Below, in pieces: positions 25,373 through 35,198 of a DNA stretch of 64,000 bases (position 1 is its first letter; every line of letters starts with the position of its first letter). Made by a program: the position numbers and the translations under genes. Below the pieces are notes generated by a model, which ran no database searches, had not been told where the DNA came from, and saw only the letters and a list, made by a program, of their open reading frames with translations. This DNA comes from Gammaproteobacteria bacterium (GTDB lineage: Bacteria; Pseudomonadota; Gammaproteobacteria; Pseudomonadales; Pseudohongiellaceae), in NCBI GenBank assembly GCA_017853205.1, contig JAFMKB010000005.1:1-64000 (forward strand), read 5' to 3'.

Positions 25373-26767
25373 CTAAAAAACTTTACCCGGGTTTAGAATA
25401 TTCGCCGGATCAAATATTGCTTTAATGGAACGCATCGCAGCTATCTCGGCTTTAGAGCGCGAATAGTGCAAATAAGGTTTCTTAATTAAGCCAACGCCAT
25501 GCTCTGCCGAAATGCTGCCGCCATGCCGCTGCACAATCTCGAAAACCCAGTCGGACACCTCGGCGCACTTTTCGAAAAAAGACTCGGGTGCTAGATCACT
25601 TGGCTTGAGAATATTTAAATGCACATTGCCGTCGCCAATATGACCGAACCAGATAATTTCGAAATCTGGGTATGCCTTGCCAATTAAATCATCCACCTCG
25701 GCCAAAAACTCTGGCACTTTTGATACGCGCACAGAGATGTCATTTTTGTAGGGCGTAAACTGCGAGATAGTTTCGGAAATGTCTTCGCGCAGGCGCCATA
25801 AATTTTTAGCCTGAGTTAGATTTTGACTAACTGTTCCGTCAATCACCCAGCCCGATTCGAGACAGTGTTCGAAGACTTCCATTGCAGTGTCGAGATCGGC
25901 GTCGGACTGATTCTCAAACTCAACCAGCGCATAAAAATTTGTGGCACTGTCAAAAGGACGCTGCAGCCCTTTCTCTGCCATTACATGCTTAAGCGCTTTT
26001 TCGGAGAAAAATTCGAACGCGGTAAGTGGTAATTTCGCCTGACAGGCCTGCAATACAGGCATAGTTGCCGCCATATTTTCGACGCCTAGCAGCATCACCG
26101 TAGGATCTTTTGGCGGGCTGGTGAGGCTCATCGTTAGCTCAACAATAAAGCCGAGTGTTCCCTCTGAGCCGATAAACAGATGTCTAAAATCGTAGCCGGT
26201 ATTGTTTTTCGCCAGTCCCTGATTAAAGCTCAGCAGCTCGCCGTTGCCGGTTACGACTTTCATACCAGCGACCCAGCTACGGGTCATGCCATAGCGAATC
26301 ACCTTAATGCCGCCGGCGTTAGTGGCGACATTTCCGCCGATCTGGCTAGAGCCCGATGACGCGAAATCAACTGGATAAAATAAGCCTTCGTTTTCGGCGA
26401 ACTGCTGCAATTGCTCGGTTACTACCCCTGGCTCACACACAACCAGACGATCAGACGGATCGAATTCAAGAATTTTGTTCATGCGATCAAACGCAACAAC
26501 AAGCTCGCCCGAGGGCGCAACCGCGCCGCCGCTAAGTCCCGTGCGGCCGCCAGATGGCACCAGTGGGACCTCCATACGCTTGGCAAATTTAACCAGCGCG
26601 ATTACCTCGTCGGTATTGGCAGGCAGTACAATCGCAACAGGCGCGGGCTTGTAGACCTTGGTCCAATCTTTGCCATAGTTGTCGAGGTCGGCCGGCGCCG
26701 TTTTGAGACCGGCCTCGCCGACGAGGTCGTGAAGAGCTTCGAGAAGCTCCGCTTTAGTGCATTTCAT
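25373..26767 (-). CDS. FAD-binding D-2-hydroxyacid dehydrogenase, probably D-2-hydroxyglutarate dehydrogenase
   Basis: A 464-residue flavoprotein of the FAD_binding_4/FAD-oxidase_C family (GlcD/DLD/D2HGDH). The FAD site has PSGGRTGLSGGAV and SSGSSQIGGNVATNAGG; the substrate/metal region has GHIGDGNVHLN and GGSISAEHGVG. The start ATG 26767 has an AGGAAA ribosome site. It is divergent from serA. SerA of many proteobacteria also reduces 2-oxoglutarate to D-2-hydroxyglutarate, and a neighbouring FAD enzyme re-oxidises it (established for Pseudomonas-type pairs). The location supports that role over D-lactate or glycolate oxidation, but specificity is inferred. Confidence 0.85.
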   Translation of the reverse strand: MKCTKAELLEALHDLVGEAGLKTAPADLDNYGKDWTKVYKPAPVAIVLPANTDEVIALVKFAKRMEVPLVPSGGRTGLSGGAVAPSGELVVAFDRMNKILEFDPSDRLVVCEPGVVTEQLQQFAENEGLFYPVDFASSGSSQIGGNVATNAGGIKVIRYGMTRSWVAGMKVVTGNGELLSFNQGLAKNNTGYDFRHLFIGSEGTLGFIVELTMSLTSPPKDPTVMLLGVENMAATMPVLQACQAKLPLTAFEFFSEKALKHVMAEKGLQRPFDSATNFYALVEFENQSDADLDTAMEVFEHCLESGWVIDGTVSQNLTQAKNLWRLREDISETISQFTPYKNDISVRVSKVPEFLAEVDDLIGKAYPDFEIIWFGHIGDGNVHLNILKPSDLAPESFFEKCAEVSDWVFEIVQRHGGSISAEHGVGLIKKPYLHYSRSKAEIAAMRSIKAIFDPANILNPGKVF

Positions 26768-26964
26768 GATAGTTTCCTGAAGGCCAAGCCGCGTAGTGAT
26801 GCCGCCGCGCCCGCGTGGTGGCTAAATTCACTTTACTTCCACCTCGTATTGACGCCAATTGGTAATCGAGTGAAAGTACTGCAACGCCTATTATGGTACC
26901 ATGCGTCCGCGTTTTGAGCATCGCCTCAAGTACGCCGGCACCGAGACACGGGAACTCAAACCTT

Positions 26965-28194
26965 ATGCAATCAACTTCGCTCGATAAGCGCAAAATCAAA
27001 TTCCTCCTCCTCGAGGCTGTTCATGAAAGTGCTGTAGAAGCGCTGAAAAATGAAGGCTACGAGAACATCGAGTACCTCAAAACCTCACTAAGCGAAGACG
27101 AGTTAGTCGAAAAAATCAAAGACGTCCATTTTGTCGGTCTGCGCTCACGGACTCAGCTGACCGAGCGCGTATTTGCTGCAGCCAAAAAACTGCAGGCTGT
27201 GGGTTGCTTTTGCATCGGCACTAATCAGGTCAACCTCGACGCAGCCCTAGTGCGTGGCATCCCTGTGTTCAATGCCCCTTACTCCAATACCCGCAGCGTC
27301 GCCGAGCTTGTCATTGGCCAGACAATTTTACTACTGCGCCGCGTGCCCGAAAAAAGCGCGCTGCTGCACCGCGGTGTCTGGCAGAAAACCGCTACCGGGT
27401 CATTCGAGACACGCGGCAAAAAGCTCGGCATTGTAGGCTACGGCAATATCGGTTCGCAGCTTAGCGTTCTCGCCGAGTCTATGGGCATGAAAGTCTATTT
27501 ATACGACGTCGTGACCAAGCTGCCCCTAGGTAACGCAACACAGGTAAACTCGCTGCAGGAGCTCATGAGCACCTGCGACATTGTTACCCTTCACGTGCCT
27601 GAGACGCCCGACACTAAGAACATGATCGGCGCTAAAGAGCTCGGCTGGATGCAGCCTAGCGCGATATTCATCAACGCCTCGCGCGGCACCGTTGTAGATA
27701 TCGACGCACTTGCCGCCGCGCTGCGTGAGAACCGTCTCGCCGGTGCCGCGATTGATGTGTTCCCTGTTGAACCAAAATCCAACGACGAAGAGTTTATCTC
27801 GCCTCTTAGAGAGTTCGACAACTGCATCCTTACACCTCACGTTGGCGGCAGCACGATGGAAGCACAGCGCAATATTGGTATCGAGGTGAGCGAGAAACTT
27901 GTTCGTTACAGCGACAATGGCTCCAGCTTTGCGTCAGTAAACTTCCCTGAAGTGTCGCTCCCTGCGCACCCTGGCAAACATCGCCTGTTGCACATTCACA
28001 AAAACGTGCCCGGTGTGCTGAGCCAGATCAACAGCATTTTCTCTGAAAATGGAATCAATATCAGTTCGCAGTATCTGCAAACCAATGACAAAGTAGGCTA
28101 TGTAGTCATGGACGTAGACGTAGACGCGAGCGAGCTCGCGCTCGCGCGACTGAACGAGGTGAATGGGACGATAAAGTCTCGAGTGCTATTTTAA
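26965..28194 (+). CDS. serA: D-3-phosphoglycerate dehydrogenase
   Basis: First step of serine synthesis. I choose ATG 26965 (MQSTSLDKRK), giving 410 residues, as in E. coli SerA; an upstream ATG at 26893 would add 24 unlikely residues. The Rossmann motif GYGNIGSQL, INASRGTVVDIDAL and the catalytic His segment LTPHVGGSTMEAQ are all present. A C-terminal ACT domain (from about residue 335, VPGVLSQINSIF) should bind serine for feedback inhibition. It shares a 197-base divergent region with the FAD dehydrogenase, consistent with joint control. Confidence 0.96.
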   Translation: MQSTSLDKRKIKFLLLEAVHESAVEALKNEGYENIEYLKTSLSEDELVEKIKDVHFVGLRSRTQLTERVFAAAKKLQAVGCFCIGTNQVNLDAALVRGIPVFNAPYSNTRSVAELVIGQTILLLRRVPEKSALLHRGVWQKTATGSFETRGKKLGIVGYGNIGSQLSVLAESMGMKVYLYDVVTKLPLGNATQVNSLQELMSTCDIVTLHVPETPDTKNMIGAKELGWMQPSAIFINASRGTVVDIDALAAALRENRLAGAAIDVFPVEPKSNDEEFISPLREFDNCILTPHVGGSTMEAQRNIGIEVSEKLVRYSDNGSSFASVNFPEVSLPAHPGKHRLLHIHKNVPGVLSQINSIFSENGINISSQYLQTNDKVGYVVMDVDVDASELALARLNEVNGTIKSRVLF

Positions 28195-28207
28195 GGGAGC
28201 AACACCC

Positions 28208-28579
28208 ATGACCATGACGCAGCTAATTATCGCCACTCTGGCGCTCACGCTTATCCATATTTGGTTCGTTCCCGCGTTCTTTAACCGCGTGCATTTGAAG
28301 TATCTGATGGGATCCAGAGACGAGGGCCTCGAACTGAGCGTTGGTGCGGGCAGGGCTAGTCGTGCGGCAACCAACTTCCAAGAAAGTCTCGTTCCGTTTT
28401 TGGCGATGTGTTTGCTTGCAATGATTAACGGTGTCGACCTACTTGTGCATGCGCAAGTTTGGTTAGGCCTTCGCGTGGTGTATCTGGTGTGTTACGTGGG
28501 GGGGATCAACCCAGCGCGATCTTACGTCTGGGTTGCTTCGCTTGTGGTGCTTATATTGATGGCAATAAAGCTTCTTTAG
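28208..28579 (+). CDS. MAPEG-family membrane protein
   Basis: A 123-residue protein with four membrane helices. The segment RASRAATNFQESLVPFLA matches the MAPEG hallmark (R-A-x-R-A-x-x-N-x-x-E) between helices 1 and 2, part of the glutathione/lipid site in microsomal GST-like proteins. Bacterial members are of unknown substrate. GGGAGC-like ribosome spacing precedes ATG 28208, 13 bases after serA, so it may be read through from serA. Confidence 0.8.
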   Translation: MTMTQLIIATLALTLIHIWFVPAFFNRVHLKYLMGSRDEGLELSVGAGRASRAATNFQESLVPFLAMCLLAMINGVDLLVHAQVWLGLRVVYLVCYVGGINPARSYVWVASLVVLILMAIKLL

Positions 28580-28590
28580 ATCATAAGAAC

Positions 28591-28618
28591 ACTGCGGACG
28601 ATTCAAACCGCCCGCAGT
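28591..28618. terminator. Hairpin between convergent MAPEG and fba genes
   Basis: ACTGCGG and CCGCAGT pair perfectly (7 bp) around a 14-base loop. It lies in the 51-base gap between two convergent genes and could end transcription from either side, but neither flank has a strong T-run. Confidence 0.4.
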
Positions 28619-28630
28619 TAGAGAGCGAGC

Positions 28631-29674
28631 CTACAACCCATATTTGCTCGCCATCTCTTCAAGGCTGTAAACCTTGCCAATATTCGATACCTGACCCGCG
28701 CAGCCGAACGCCTCGAGGCGGTCTTTTACAATGCCCTTCATTGCAGTGATGGTAGGAATGAGGAATTTACGCGGGTCGAACTCGCTTGGGTTTTCGGCGA
28801 GAAACTTGCGTGCAGCGCCGGTCGACGCTAAACGCAAATCGGTGTCGATGTTTACTTTGCGTACGCCATGACGAATCCCTTCTTGAATTTCCGATACAGG
28901 TACGCCGTAGGTTTCGGGTATCTCTCCGCCAAACTCATTAATAATCGCGAGCCATTCTTGCGGCACCGACGATGAGCCATGCATGACGAGATGGGTATTT
29001 GGGATTTTTGCATGAATCTCTTTGATGCGGCTAATGGCAAGAATGTCACCAGTCGGCGGGCGGCTAAACTTGTAAGCGCCGTGGCTTGTGCCCACTGCGA
29101 TGGCAAGTGCGTCGACGCCGGTGGCGTTAACGAAGTCTTCGGCCTCTTGCGGGTCGGTGAGCATCTGCGCCATCGACAAAACGCCTTCAGCACCAATGCC
29201 ATCCTCTTCGCCTGCCATACCGGTTTCAAGCGAACCTAAGCAGCCGATCTCGCCTTCGACTGAGACGCCGCAGGCGTGAGCCATAGCAACCGCTGTTTTA
29301 GTGACGGCGACGTTGTAGTCGAAGTCCATCGGCGTTTTGCCGTCTTCGCCGAGTGAGCCGTCCATCATGACAGACGAAAACCCAAGCTGAATAGAGCGTT
29401 GGCAAACCGCAGGAGACACACCGTGATCTTGGTGCATCACAATAGGGATGTGGGGGAATTCTTCGATCGCGGCTTGAATCAAATGCTTGAGAAAGTTTGC
29501 GCCGGCATATTTGCGTGCGCCCGCCGAGGCTTGAAGAATAACCGGGCTGTTTGCTTCGTCGGCCGCCTCCATAATCGCGCGAACTTGCTCGAGGTTGTTT
29601 ACATTAAACGCCGGCACGCCGTAGCCATTCTCGGCTGCGTGATCGAGTAGTTGTCGTAAGCTAATAAGTGCCAT
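28631..29674 (-). CDS. fba: Class II fructose-1,6-bisphosphate aldolase
   Basis: A zinc-dependent aldolase of glycolysis/gluconeogenesis. Zinc and catalytic segments: [35 protein letters not shown] and NIDTDLRLA. The length of 347 and the sequence style place it with the longer class II B-type (Calvin-cycle-like) aldolases rather than E. coli FbaA. Last gene of the tkt-epd-pgk-fba run, 34 bases after pgk. Confidence 0.94.
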   Translation of the reverse strand: MALISLRQLLDHAAENGYGVPAFNVNNLEQVRAIMEAADEANSPVILQASAGARKYAGANFLKHLIQAAIEEFPHIPIVMHQDHGVSPAVCQRSIQLGFSSVMMDGSLGEDGKTPMDFDYNVAVTKTAVAMAHACGVSVEGEIGCLGSLETGMAGEEDGIGAEGVLSMAQMLTDPQEAEDFVNATGVDALAIAVGTSHGAYKFSRPPTGDILAISRIKEIHAKIPNTHLVMHGSSSVPQEWLAIINEFGGEIPETYGVPVSEIQEGIRHGVRKVNIDTDLRLASTGAARKFLAENPSEFDPRKFLIPTITAMKGIVKDRLEAFGCAGQVSNIGKVYSLEEMASKYGL

Positions 29675-29708
29675 GCTTCTGTCCTCTGCTGTCTAAACTC
29701 GTAGATTA

Positions 29709-30896
29709 TTAGTCTTCACTGGCCGCGCGTTGCAGCAAAATGTCTACCGCGGGTAATACCTCACCCTGTACATATTCTAAGAAAGCGCCGCCGCCTGTCG
29801 AAATGTAGGAAATCGCGTCGGTCACGCCAAAGGCGTCGATCGCAGCAATTGTCTCGCCGCCGCCGGCAATAGAAAAGCCGGTATTTGCGGCGACGGCGTT
29901 CGCGATTGCCTCGGTGCCTTGGGCAAATTGTGAAATCTCGAAAACGCCGACTGGCCCGTTCCAGATAACTGTTTTCATCGCGGCTATCGTGTCAGCAAAC
30001 ATTGCTGCTGTTTGCGGACCAATGTCTAAAATCATATCGTCGTTGCTAATCTCTGCAACTAGCTTGGTTGTTGCCGCCGCGTCTGCGCTAAATTCTTTTG
30101 CAACAACGACATCAATAGGTAAAGGTATCGATGTTTGCGCCATTAATTCTTTGGCAAGTGGAATAAGGTCTTCCTCATACAGGCTGTTACCTACATTAAC
30201 GCCGCTGGCCGCAAGAAAAGTATTAGCGATGCCGCCACCGACAATCAGGTGATCGACTTTAGTTGCAAGGCTTTTTAATACCTCGAGTTTGCTCGACACC
30301 TTCGCTCCTCCGACAATTGCCAGCATCGGGCGTTCGGGTGCATGTAGCGATTTCTGTAGCGCATCGAGCTCACCGGCGAGCAGTGGGCCTGCGCAGGCAA
30401 TCGGAGCAAATTTTGCTACGCCGTGAGTGCTCGCCTGCGCGCGGTGGGCTGTGCCGAAGGCGTCCATAACAAACACGTCACACAGCGCTGCGTAGCGCTT
30501 GGCTAGTGCGTCGTCGTTTTTGCCCTCACCACTGTTCATGCGCACGTTTTCGAGCAGTGTCACGACGCCTACTTTATGCTGAACGGGCGTATCATTCTCA
30601 AGCGCGCTGTTATCAAGAACAACGGGTGAGCCGAGCAGGGTGCTTAAGTGCGTCGCTACCGGCGCAAGAGAAAATTCTTGCTGATCTGATGCGGCGAGGC
30701 CTTCTTGCGGGCGACCAAGATGCGACATAACGATTACGTGTGCGCCGCGCGCAAGAGCAAGTTTTAATGTCGGCAATGCTGCGCGAATGCGTGTGTCGTT
30801 GCCTACAACGCCGTCTTTCACCGGCACATTAAGGTCTTCGCGAATGAGTACGCGCTTGCCGGCGAGTGAGAGAGTCTCCATGCGATGGAATTTCAT
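29709..30896 (-). CDS. pgk: Phosphoglycerate kinase
   Basis: Makes ATP from 1,3-bisphosphoglycerate. Motifs: the N-terminal substrate site ([16 protein letters not shown]), [37 protein letters not shown], and the C-terminal nucleotide region [13 protein letters not shown] and [10 protein letters not shown]. The length of 395 residues is typical. It lies between epd and fba on the same strand. Confidence 0.96.
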   Translation of the reverse strand: MKFHRMETLSLAGKRVLIREDLNVPVKDGVVGNDTRIRAALPTLKLALARGAHVIVMSHLGRPQEGLAASDQQEFSLAPVATHLSTLLGSPVVLDNSALENDTPVQHKVGVVTLLENVRMNSGEGKNDDALAKRYAALCDVFVMDAFGTAHRAQASTHGVAKFAPIACAGPLLAGELDALQKSLHAPERPMLAIVGGAKVSSKLEVLKSLATKVDHLIVGGGIANTFLAASGVNVGNSLYEEDLIPLAKELMAQTSIPLPIDVVVAKEFSADAAATTKLVAEISNDDMILDIGPQTAAMFADTIAAMKTVIWNGPVGVFEISQFAQGTEAIANAVAANTGFSIAGGGETIAAIDAFGVTDAISYISTGGGAFLEYVQGEVLPAVDILLQRAASED

Positions 30897-30931
30897 GTTT
30901 TGTGTCTTCCTTCTTTACTCTGTTTCGTCTT

Positions 30932-31954
30932 TTAGACTTTCTCGCGGCGGTGAATAAACTGTGCCACGTCGAGCATGCGATTCGCATAGGCCCACTCGTT
31001 GTCGAACCAGACTAAAAGCTTTATTAACCGAGGGCCGGCGACAAGCGTTTGATTAAGGTCGACCACGGCAGAGCGCGGATCGTGATTAAAATCAGTCGAG
31101 GCGAGTGGTTCTAACGTGTAACCCAAAACATTTGGCGGCAGGGTTTCGCTTGCGGCGATCAATGCAGCGTTTACCGATTCAACTGTCGCATCCGAGTTTA
31201 GTGTGAGTGTTAGATCCATTGCCGAAACATTGACTGTCGGGACGCGAATCGCCTGCGCCTGTAGTTTGCCAGTTAAACTAGGCAAGATACGTTCAATGCC
31301 CTTGGCGAGCGCGGTATCCACCGGAATAATCGACTGCATGGCGCTGCGAGTTTTGCGCAGGTCTTTATGGTGGTAGCTGTCGATTACCGGCTGATCATTC
31401 ATCGCGGAGTGAATGGTGGTGATAACACCATGATCGATGCCAAACGCGTCATCGATCGCCTTTAATACAGGCACGATGCAATTTGTTGTGCACGAGGCGT
31501 TAGAAATAATTGTCGCATCAACGGCGAGAGTCTCGTGATTAACGCCGTACACTAGCGTTGCATCGACATCGCTGTCGGCGGGCTGTGAAAATAAAACCCG
31601 TTTCGCACCGTTGCTTATGTGCTTTTGCGCAGTGCTGCGATCGGTAAACGCGCCGCTGCATTCCATTACCAGATCGATGCCGAGGTCTGCCCATGCCAAC
31701 GCAGTGACGTCCGCCTGTTGCGAGACGCGAATTGCGTCGCCGCTAACGAGGAGTTCGCCGTCGCCTTGTTCGACCTCGCCCAAAAACCGTCCGTGGGTGC
31801 TGTCGTAGCGCGTAAGATGTGCAAGATTACCGATGTCGGCGAGATCATTGATCGCAACGATGCGCAGGTCGGCATAGTTTGTCGACTCGTAGAAAGCGCG
31901 CAGCACGCAGCGGCCGATACGGCCGTAGCCATTGATTGCGATCTTATAGCTCAT
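30932..31954 (-). CDS. epd: Erythrose-4-phosphate dehydrogenase (GapB/Epd type)
   Basis: A GAPDH-family enzyme. The NAD site is INGYGRIGRCVLRA and the catalytic Cys lies in SNASCTTNC. Features that favour erythrose-4-phosphate dehydrogenase over glycolytic GAPDH are the adjacent HSAMNDQPVIDSYH segment, the SIIPVDTALAKGIER segment, and the gene order epd-pgk-fba seen in other gammaproteobacteria. It feeds pyridoxal-phosphate synthesis (4-phosphoerythronate). A GAPDH activity cannot be excluded from sequence. Confidence 0.88.
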   Translation of the reverse strand: MSYKIAINGYGRIGRCVLRAFYESTNYADLRIVAINDLADIGNLAHLTRYDSTHGRFLGEVEQGDGELLVSGDAIRVSQQADVTALAWADLGIDLVMECSGAFTDRSTAQKHISNGAKRVLFSQPADSDVDATLVYGVNHETLAVDATIISNASCTTNCIVPVLKAIDDAFGIDHGVITTIHSAMNDQPVIDSYHHKDLRKTRSAMQSIIPVDTALAKGIERILPSLTGKLQAQAIRVPTVNVSAMDLTLTLNSDATVESVNAALIAASETLPPNVLGYTLEPLASTDFNHDPRSAVVDLNQTLVAGPRLIKLLVWFDNEWAYANRMLDVAQFIHRREKV

Positions 31955-31978
31955 TTGGGTTCCTAACGGACGTAAAAC

Positions 31979-33979
31979 CTAAAGCAGCGATACGACAGTA
32001 TTGGCGACGTTTTCGGCGGTAAAACCAAAATGCGCCATGAGCTCGCCGCCGGGAGCCGACTCGCCAAAAGTGTGCATGCCAATCACTTTGCCGTCGAGAC
32101 CAACAAATTTTGCCCAATACTCAGAGCCGGCGGCTTCGACGGCGAGACGCTTGCGCACCGCGTTGGGAATAACGCTTTCTTGGTAGGCCGGGTCTTGCGA
32201 TTCGAATACATCAACACTCGGCATCGAAACCAAACGCACTTTTTCGCCGTCGGCGTTAAGAGCGGTCACAGCGTTGACGCAAATGCTCACTTCGGACCCC
32301 GTTGCAATAACAATCACCTCAGGCGTGCCTTCGCAGTCGAGCAGCACGTAGCCGCCGCGAGCGATGTTGGCGACTTGCTCATCGGTGCGCGCTTGATGTG
32401 GGAGTCCTTGGCGAGAGAACACGAGCGAGGTAGGTCCGACACTGCGCTCGATTGCAGCTTTCCACGCAACTGCAGACTCGACGCTGTCACAGGGGCGCCA
32501 CACTGACATATTAGGGGTGGTACGCAAATTCGCGAGCTGCTCGATTGGCTGATGCGTCGGACCGTCTTCGCCTTGGCCGATCGAGTCGTGTGTGTAAACG
32601 AAAATGCTTTGCTGCTGCATGAGTGCAGCCATGCGTACCGCATTGCGCGCGTATTCCATAAAAATGAGGAACGTTGCGGTATAGGGTACGAAGCCGCCGT
32701 GCAATGCGATGCCCGAGGCAATTGCCGTCATGCCAAACTCACGTACGCCGTAATAAATATAGTTGCCGTCGGCTTTTTCTGAGATAGGCGTACTTCCTGA
32801 CCAATTGGTCAAGTTAGAGCCGGTGAGGTCAGCAGAGCCCCCGATCAGTTCGGGTAACAGAGAGCCAAAGGCCTCGAGGCAGTTCTGCGACGCTTTTCGG
32901 CTCGCAATGTTCTCAGGATTAGCCTGCAGGTGACGAATATAGTCGTCGGCCTTTTCTTTAAAGTAGCCGGGCAGCTGGCCTTTTAGGCGGCGGATGAGTT
33001 CCATCGCAAGCTCGGGGTATTCTTCCTCATAGCCTACGAGCAATTCTTTCCATGCAGTCTCGGCACTAAAGCCTTTTTCAGTGCAGTCCCAGGCATTCTT
33101 GATGTCCTCGGGGATAATGAACTCACTGTGTGGCCAGTCGAGGGCAGCGCGTGTGGCTGCGATCTCTTCGGCGCCCAAAGGCGCGCCGTGAGTGGCTGCC
33201 GTGCCCTGCTTGTTTGGCGAGCCGAAGCCGATAATCGTTTTGCATTTAATCAGCGTGGGACGGGTAGTTTCGGCTTTCGCTTCGACTATCGCTGCGTTGA
33301 TTGCGTCTGCGTCATGACCGTCTACCGCGAGCACCTGCCAATCGTAGGCCGCAAAGCGCTTCGCTGTGTCGTCGCTAAACCAGTCTTCGACCTCGCCATC
33401 GATTGAGATGCCGTTGTCGTCATAGAACACGATAAGTTTTCCGAGCTTGAGGGTGCCCGCGAGCGAGCAGACCTCGTGCGAGATGCCTTCCATGAGACAG
33501 CCGTCGCCGGCGAATACATACGTATTGTGGTCGACAACGTCGAAACCTGGGCGGTTGAACTGCGCTCCGAGGGTTTTTTCGGCGATCGCCATGCCGACGG
33601 CATTAGCTAGACCTTGGCCGAGTGGGCCGGTTGTAGTTTCGACACCAGGCGTATAGCCATACTCGGGGTGGCCGGGGGTCTTCGAATCCATCTGTCGGAA
33701 CTGTTTGATGTCCTCGATCGACACGTCGTAACCGGTGAGGTGAAGAAGCGAATAGATAAGCATCGAGCCATGGCCGTTGGAGAGGATAAAACGATCTCTA
33801 TTCAACCACTTAGGGTTGCTTGGGCTGTGGCTTAGATGGTCTTTCCAGAGCACCTCAGCGATGTCTGCCATGCCCATTGGGGCCCCGGGGTGGCCTGAAT
33901 TTGCCTTTTGGACGGCATCCATACTCAGCGCGCGGATTGCATTAGCGCATTGCTTGCGGGTTACAGCGGATTCCGCCAT
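31979..33979 (-). CDS. tkt: Transketolase
   Basis: A 666-residue thiamine-diphosphate enzyme of the non-oxidative pentose phosphate pathway. Key segments: [10 protein letters not shown], the Mg/ThDP motif [23 protein letters not shown], and [19 protein letters not shown]-like pyrimidine-binding region (seen as [15 protein letters not shown]) with [18 protein letters not shown] (here [13 protein letters not shown]). The start ATG 33979 has an AAGGAG ribosome site. It leads the epd-pgk-fba run and faces away from the ArsR-methyltransferase gene, as in Pseudomonas. Confidence 0.96.
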   Translation of the reverse strand: MAESAVTRKQCANAIRALSMDAVQKANSGHPGAPMGMADIAEVLWKDHLSHSPSNPKWLNRDRFILSNGHGSMLIYSLLHLTGYDVSIEDIKQFRQMDSKTPGHPEYGYTPGVETTTGPLGQGLANAVGMAIAEKTLGAQFNRPGFDVVDHNTYVFAGDGCLMEGISHEVCSLAGTLKLGKLIVFYDDNGISIDGEVEDWFSDDTAKRFAAYDWQVLAVDGHDADAINAAIVEAKAETTRPTLIKCKTIIGFGSPNKQGTAATHGAPLGAEEIAATRAALDWPHSEFIIPEDIKNAWDCTEKGFSAETAWKELLVGYEEEYPELAMELIRRLKGQLPGYFKEKADDYIRHLQANPENIASRKASQNCLEAFGSLLPELIGGSADLTGSNLTNWSGSTPISEKADGNYIYYGVREFGMTAIASGIALHGGFVPYTATFLIFMEYARNAVRMAALMQQQSIFVYTHDSIGQGEDGPTHQPIEQLANLRTTPNMSVWRPCDSVESAVAWKAAIERSVGPTSLVFSRQGLPHQARTDEQVANIARGGYVLLDCEGTPEVIVIATGSEVSICVNAVTALNADGEKVRLVSMPSVDVFESQDPAYQESVIPNAVRKRLAVEAAGSEYWAKFVGLDGKVIGMHTFGESAPGGELMAHFGFTAENVANTVVSLL

Positions 33980-34061
33980 GGGTGAGGCTCCTTAGGTGCT
34001 CTACAGAAATGAAGACGCGCATTTTCTCGCACCTGCCTCCAATATGCTACTCGCTATATCG

Positions 34062-34093
34062 AAATCTATATCAAATTATTTTGATATAGATTT
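34062..34093. promoter_or_regulatory. Perfect palindrome, likely operator of the ArsR-methyltransferase regulator
   Basis: Left arm AAATCTATATCAAA (34062-34075), spacer TTAT, right arm TTTGATATAGATTT (34080-34093): 14 of 14 bases pair. The size and A/T-rich style suit an ArsR-family dimer. Its right end covers the first bases of the -35 box at 34092, so a bound repressor would block the regulator/metK promoter. It also lies 83 bases upstream of tkt. Confidence 0.75.
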
Positions 34094-34120
34094 GTAATAG
34101 CCCTCGATTGTTGTTACATT
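34092..34120 (+). promoter_or_regulatory. Candidate sigma-70 promoter for the regulator-metK operon
   Basis: -35 TTGTAA (34092-34097), a 17-base spacer, then -10 TACATT (34115-34120). Four of six bases match consensus in each. It overlaps the palindrome's right end and sits about 40 bases before the coding start. Confidence 0.55.
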
Positions 34121-34160
34121 GCGCGCATTCGAGAAGGGGTAGGCCCTTTTAAGCGAGGAA

Positions 34161-35183
34161 ATGCGTGTGCAAGCCGCAGTAGCAACCCAATCTCAGCCCT
34201 TTTTAATCGCCGACGAGCAAGTAACGCCCGCTCAGCAGCTTGCCCAGCTGCACAAGGCGCTCGCCGATGCGCTGAGGCTGCAGATACTCCGTCTGCTCAA
34301 AAACGAGTCATTCGGGGTGTTGGAGCTCTGCCGCTTAGTCGCAATTCGACAGTCGGCGCTCAGTCACCACTTAAAGGTGCTGGCAAAGGCGGAGCTAGTG
34401 GCAACTCGGCGTGAGGGCAATTCCATTTTCTATCGCCGTGCTTTTATCACTGATGACGATCCGCTTGCGGATCTCAAGCGGGCCGCCTTCGATGCGGTAG
34501 ATACATTGGACATACCGCGCGAACAGGCAGAGCAGCTCAACCAGCTACAGCAGGAGCGCTCCGAGTTGTCGCTGAGTTTCTTTCAGAAAAACGCAGAGCG
34601 TTTTTCGGAGAACCAAGGATTAATAGTCGAGCGAGAGCATTACGACAGTAGCCTAATGGATGTGGTCGATGGTCTCGGCTTATCGTCCGCCGCCTGTGTG
34701 CTCGAAATCGGTCCCGGCGAAGGGAGGCTGCTTGTCGAGCTCGCGCGGCGCTTTGCATCGGTTACTGCGGTCGACAATTCGAAAGACATGTTAGACCTGT
34801 CGCGTGCGGCCATCGCAGCCGACGGCTTGAGTAATGTCGAGTTTTTATTGGGAGAGACGGCCAACGCGCGCGAAACCCTGAGTGGTGCTGCCGACCTCGT
34901 CGTATTCGACATGGTTCTTCACCATATTGCGACACCGGCCTCGACGTTTCGGGACGTCGCGGCACTGTTAAAAGAAGACGGGCTCTTACTCGTTATCGAA
35001 CTCTGTAGCCATGACCAAGATTGGGTGCGCAATTCCTGCGGGGATCTATGGCTTGGGTTCGACGAAAGCGAGTTAGACCAATGGGCGGCAATGAGTGGAT
35101 TGCGATTCGAGCAGGGATCGAATCTCGCGCTGCGTAATGGATTTCAGATTCAAATGCGCGTGTTTAGAAAACACGCGAATTAA
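34161..35183 (+). CDS. ArsR-family regulator fused to a SAM-dependent methyltransferase domain (SahR-like)
   Basis: A 340-residue fusion. Residues about 25-95 are an ArsR winged helix (ADALRLQILRLLKNESFG then SALSHHLKVLAKAELVATRREG). The region from about 155 on is a class I methyltransferase fold with SAM motif I VLEIGPGEGRLL, DNSKDML, and FDMVLHHIATP. It lies 15 bases before metK, with ahcY and metF following, so I infer that it senses SAM or SAH and represses this operon, as SahR-type proteins do (recalled, not checked). ATG 34161 is very close to the GAGG site; GTG 34167 (8 bases from it) may be the true start. Confidence 0.85.
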   Translation: MRVQAAVATQSQPFLIADEQVTPAQQLAQLHKALADALRLQILRLLKNESFGVLELCRLVAIRQSALSHHLKVLAKAELVATRREGNSIFYRRAFITDDDPLADLKRAAFDAVDTLDIPREQAEQLNQLQQERSELSLSFFQKNAERFSENQGLIVEREHYDSSLMDVVDGLGLSSAACVLEIGPGEGRLLVELARRFASVTAVDNSKDMLDLSRAAIAADGLSNVEFLLGETANARETLSGAADLVVFDMVLHHIATPASTFRDVAALLKEDGLLLVIELCSHDQDWVRNSCGDLWLGFDESELDQWAAMSGLRFEQGSNLALRNGFQIQMRVFRKHAN

Positions 35184-35198
35184 CACTAAGGAGTTAGC

